From SZUA-318 sp964412015 (lineage in GTDB: Bacteria > Gemmatimonadota > Gemmatimonadetes > Longimicrobiales > Gaopeijiaceae): a stretch of 64,000 bases of DNA. The translations under genes were made by a program, and so were the position numbers. Below the pieces are notes generated by a model. It saw only the letters and a program-made list of their open reading frames with translations, made no database searches and was not told the origin of the DNA. This document shows positions 63,759 to 64,000 of the stretch, in pieces. The stretch covers positions 16,442 to 80,441 of the forward strand of contig CAYPMO010000011.1 in NCBI GenBank assembly GCA_964412015.1, in the 5' to 3' direction. Positions within the stretch are counted from its first letter, which is position 1. Each line of letters begins with the position of its first letter.

Positions 63759-64000
63759 CTACGAGAGGGACTTGACGACCAGTTTACTCACGCAGGAAAG
63801 GGTCTCGAACACGCCTTTCCCCTCGATGGCCACACCCTCGAAGTCCGGCACCCCCATCGGGTTGATCTGCGCTCGCAGCTCCTCCACCGAGAGGATGTCG
63901 GGCATGTCCCGCTTGTTGTACTGGATCGCGAAGGGAATGGTCTGGAGATCGTACCCGTACGTCTCGAGGTTGTCGTACAGGTTGTGCATGGACTCGATGT
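63759..64000 (-). CDS. mglA: MglA-family small GTPase (C-terminal part only)
   Basis: About 80 C-terminal residues are visible; the N-terminus, with the P-loop, lies beyond the right edge. The sequence ESMHNLYDNLETYGYDL, then PFAIQYNKRDMPDILSVEEL with the guanine-specificity NKRD motif, and GVPDFEGVAIEGKGVFETL is closely like Myxococcus-type MglA, a Ras-like switch of cell polarity and gliding. In non-gliding bacteria MglA homologues serve other polarity or regulatory roles. The partner MglB is not visible. Confidence 0.9.
   Translation of the reverse strand, partial: IESMHNLYDNLETYGYDLQTIPFAIQYNKRDMPDILSVEELRAQINPMGVPDFEGVAIEGKGVFETLSCVSKLVVKSLS

Overview
The window is a 64 kb piece of a GC-rich bacterial chromosome, densely coding with short gaps and many 4-8 base gene overlaps. 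Several features suggest a Gemmatimonadota-like or Acidobacteria-like organism: two ADOP-type FtsX/MacB permeases (one beside a PadR regulator), a short primary sigma factor without region 1.1, the 'alternative GlmU' family, BshB1 of bacillithiol synthesis, many lipoproteins and TonB/TolC outer-membrane proteins (so a diderm), and an MglA-type GTPase. This assignment is inference; no rRNA or tRNA gene is present to fix it. I saw no insertion sequence, prophage, CRISPR array or plasmid gene.

Layout. 1-6035 (minus): a cut lipoprotein, then serS, a histidine kinase and a PcrA/UvrD helicase in one tight operon, and a second lipoprotein. 6134-9777 (plus): a promoter, a CheY-like receiver, a mannose-1-phosphate guanylyltransferase with an apparent CTG start, an alternative-GlmU nucleotidyltransferase, a YycJ-like hydrolase and a terminator. 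9854-15031: a thioredoxin-like lipoprotein facing a coiled-coil/beta-barrel protein, which lies downstream of an 889-residue tandem tyrosine phenol-lyase-like protein. 15261-21818: two ADOP permeases, a PadR regulator with two palindromic operators around its promoter, and a lipoprotein hydrolase. 22027-31159 (minus): a housekeeping superoperon region: sigma factor, rplM-rpsI-rpsB, an attenuator-like terminator, then tsf-pyrH-frr-uppS-cdsA-dxr-rseP, in which the last five genes are joined by four successive ATGA overlaps. 31314-41029 (mainly minus): lepB, a matrixin-like protease, a cobalamin riboswitch and its TonB receptor, an NtrC-type regulator, thpR, a cysteine desulfurase-like enzyme, two tiny membrane ORFs (one apparently frameshifted) and comM. 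41149-44178 (plus): promoter, pntAA-pntAB-pntB and a strong terminator. 44227-50425 (minus): a giant multi-pass NtrY-like kinase, an RsbRD-like protein and an aromatic amino acid decarboxylase-like enzyme. 50593-59883 (plus): a secreted protein, TolC-MacA-two permeases-BshB1, then cysteine desulfurase and mnmA. 59915-64000 (minus): mglA-pgsA-cinA and grpE-dnaJ.

The most notable object is the tandem lyase at 12362-15031. Its two halves align almost without gaps to tyrosine phenol-lyase but have lost complementary active-site residues: the N-terminal half has lost the PLP lysine, while the C-terminal half keeps it but has lost the tyrosine that, in the known enzymes, is contributed by the neighbouring subunit. 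That tyrosine survives in the N-terminal half. This looks like a catalytic dimer fused into one chain with one composite active site.
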